NCBI GenBank assembly: GCA_002404605.1
Contig: DHKA01000059.1
Coordinates: 1 to 7,086 of the forward strand
Length of the DNA: 7,086 nucleotides
Direction of reading: 5' to 3'
From: Clostridiales bacterium UBA4706
GTDB taxonomy: Bacteria > Bacillota > Clostridia > Oscillospirales > Oscillospiraceae
The notes under the pieces were generated by a model. The model saw only the letters and a program-made list of their open reading frames with translations, had not been told where the DNA came from and did no database searches. Shown piece by piece: positions 6,033 to 7,086 of this stretch (position 1 is the stretch's first letter; the number at the start of each line of letters is the position of its first letter). A program made the position numbers and the translations under genes.

Positions 6033-6053
6033 ATCGTTGGCGCAGGGTAGAGT
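6025..6053 (+). promoter_or_regulatory. Sigma-A-type promoter toward glnN
   Basis: TTGACA (6025-6030), a 17-bp spacer and TAGAGT (6048-6053) point toward the glutamine synthetase gene. The -35 box is perfect and the -10 box matches 4 of 6 positions. The start point would be near 6060, giving a 5' untranslated region of about 68 nt. The -35 boxes of the two divergent promoters are only 19 bp apart, so the polymerases could interfere with each other. Confidence 0.7.
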
Positions 6054-6085
6054 GAGCAAGTTAAAGTGATAAAGACGGCTGACTA

Positions 6086-6101
6086 TAGGGGATCCTCCCT
6101 A
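6086..6101 (+). promoter_or_regulatory. Small near-palindrome in the glnN leader
   Basis: TAGGGGATCCTCCCTA can form a 6-bp stem (one G-T pair) with a 4-nt loop, or be read as a near-palindromic DNA site. It lies 11 nt before the glnN Shine-Dalgarno, and its CTCC segment could instead pair with the GGAG of that site. It may be an operator, a translational switch or chance. No T run follows, so it is not a terminator. Confidence 0.3.
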
Positions 6102-6112
6102 CATTAAATAAA

Positions 6113-6118
6113 AAGGAG
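6113..6118 (+). promoter_or_regulatory. Ribosome-binding site of glnN
   Basis: AAGGAG, 9 nt before the ATG at 6128. It supports that start over the in-frame ATG three codons later. Confidence 0.85.
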
Positions 6119-6127
6119 CAGGGCATT

Positions 6128-7086
6128 ATGAGCGGTATGACAGAAGAATTCGGTTCGATGGTATTTTCGGACGCCGTCATGCAGCAGCGTCTCCCGGCGG
6201 AGATATACAGCGCGCTGCGCTCGGCCCGGCAGTACGGCAAGCGCCTGACGCGCGCCGAGGCGGACGTCGTCGCCGAGGCGATGCGCGACTGGGCGATCGA
6301 GCGCGGCGCGACGCACTATACCCACTGGTTCCAGCCGATGACCGGCATCACCGCTGAAAAGCACGACAGCTTTCTCTCCCCGGCGAAGGACGGCGGCGCG
6401 CTGCCGGAGTTTTCCGGCCGCGAGCTCATCCACAGCGAGCCGGACGCCTCGAGTTTCCCGTCCGGAGGACTTCGCGCCACGTTTGAGGCGCGCGGCTACA
6501 CCGCCTGGGACCCGACGAGCTACGCCTTCGTGAAGGACGGCGTGCTCTGCATCCCGACGGTATTCGCCTCCTACGGCGGCGAGGCCATCGACAAGAAAAC
6601 GCCGCTTCTCCGCAGCATGGACGCGCTGAACATTCAGGCGCTGCGCATTCTGAAGCTCTTCGGCGACACGCAGACCGCCGCCGTGCGCGCGAACGCCGGC
6701 GCGGAGCAGGAGTATTTCCTCATCGACCGCGGCGTTTATGAGCAGCGCCCCGACCTGATCTACACCGGTCGGACGCTTCTTGGCGCGCGCCCGCCCAAGG
6801 GACAGGAGCTGGACGACCACTATTTCGGCGCGATCAAGCCGCGCGTGGCGGCGTTCATGCGCGAGCTGGATGAAGAACTCTGGAAGCTCGGCGTCCCGGC
6901 CAAGACCGAGCACAACGAGGTCGCCCCCGCGCAGCATGAGCTTGCGTGCGTTTATTCCACGGTGAACATCGCCGCCGACCACAACCAGCTCGTTATGGAG
7001 TGCATGAAGCGCGTGGCGGACCGGCACGGCATGGTGTGCCTGCTGCACGAAAAGCCGTTCGCGGGCGTGAACGGCTCGGGCAAGCA
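6128..7086 (+). CDS. glnN: Type III glutamine synthetase, N-terminal part (cut by window edge)
   Basis: Glutamine synthetase makes glutamine from glutamate, ammonia and ATP, the main entry of ammonia into organic nitrogen. The visible 319 codons belong to the large GSIII class (about 700 residues), found in Bacteroidetes, cyanobacteria and Clostridia, not the usual GlnA type I. Signatures are THYTHWFQPMTG at 62-73 followed by AEKHDSF, the GAEQEYFLID segment at 191-200 with metal-binding glutamates, KTEHNEVAPAQHELA at 259-273 and the glycine-rich FAGVNGSGK at 311-319, where the window ends. No frameshift or stop interrupts it. It is divergent from guaA and shares a compact promoter region with it. 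GSIII genes are often annotated glnA as well. GlnN fits the neighbourhood as supplier of the glutamine used by GuaA, PyrG and PurF. Confidence 0.96.
   Translation, partial: MSGMTEEFGSMVFSDAVMQQRLPAEIYSALRSARQYGKRLTRAEADVVAEAMRDWAIERGATHYTHWFQPMTGITAEKHDSFLSPAKDGGALPEFSGRELIHSEPDASSFPSGGLRATFEARGYTAWDPTSYAFVKDGVLCIPTVFASYGGEAIDKKTPLLRSMDALNIQALRILKLFGDTQTAAVRANAGAEQEYFLIDRGVYEQRPDLIYTGRTLLGARPPKGQELDDHYFGAIKPRVAAFMRELDEELWKLGVPAKTEHNEVAPAQHELACVYSTVNIAADHNQLVMECMKRVADRHGMVCLLHEKPFAGVNGSGK

Larger units (their letters stand above)
5991..6080. repeat. Second 10-bp inverted repeat flanking the divergent promoters
   Basis: AGCCGTCTTT (5991-6000) and AAAGACGGCT (6071-6080) are perfect inverted copies 70 bp apart. 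One lies in the guaA promoter next to its -35 box and the other in the glnN 5' untranslated region. A third, 8-bp pair (TTGCTCAC 5955-5962 and GTGAGCAA 6052-6059) also faces inward. The three pairs do not share one centre, so this is not a single simple palindrome. Confidence 0.6.

Noticed and set aside
6104..7048. 314-codon open frame on the minus strand opposite glnN
   Set aside because: Antisense to an unmistakable type III glutamine synthetase, and it would run over the divergent promoter region.
1..7086. CRISPR array, tRNA, rRNA, insertion sequence or phage attachment site
   Set aside because: No spaced direct repeats, no cloverleaf with conserved arms, no transposase frame and no terminal inverted repeats were found on reading both strands.

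Overview
The window looks like chromosomal DNA from a GC-rich Gram-positive anaerobe, most likely a gut Clostridia of the Oscillospiraceae/Ruminococcaceae type. The basis is the high GC content, purine-rich Shine-Dalgarno sequences (AAGGAG, GGAGG), sigma-A-type promoters, Firmicutes-like protein sequences and a type III glutamine synthetase. No 16S or other decisive taxonomic marker is present, so this placement is an inference.

Layout. Positions 1-5789 hold five same-strand (minus) genes, read right to left: guaA (GMP synthetase, 4266-5789), a small GtrA-family membrane protein (3692-4255), an M18 metallo-aminopeptidase (2412-3695), pyrG (CTP synthase, 730-2325) and the 5' two-thirds or less of purF (amidophosphoribosyltransferase, 1-727, cut by the window edge). 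guaA, gtrA and the M18 gene are tightly packed (10-nt gap, then an ATGA overlap). pyrG and purF are also packed (2-nt gap). The two groups are separated by a short gap (2326-2411) with a strong intrinsic-terminator-like hairpin and a competing upstream hairpin. On the plus strand, a type III glutamine synthetase gene (glnN) starts at 6128 and runs off the right edge.

The 338-nt intergenic region 5790-6127 is the most interesting part. It has back-to-back promoters. The one toward guaA is a perfect consensus (TTGACA, 17 bp, TATAAT); the one toward glnN is good (TTGACA, 17 bp, TAGAGT). The -35 boxes sit inside a perfect 10-bp inverted repeat, and there are further inverted repeats around them. 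The guaA transcript would meet a near-perfect intrinsic terminator within about 60 nt. Its stem begins at the base right after the start codon of a small upstream ORF that has its own ribosome-binding site. A block of nested pairing and tandem repeats follows before guaA. This is the arrangement expected of a conditional leader, but it matches no named riboswitch that I recognise.

Functionally the region is a glutamine economy cluster. GlnN would make glutamine, while GuaA, PyrG and PurF are glutamine amidotransferases that spend it on GMP, CTP and the first committed purine step. The GtrA protein and the aminopeptidase have no obvious role in that pathway. A codon-use change inside pyrG, about 70 codons from its start, hints that the left part of the window may have a different history from the right part.
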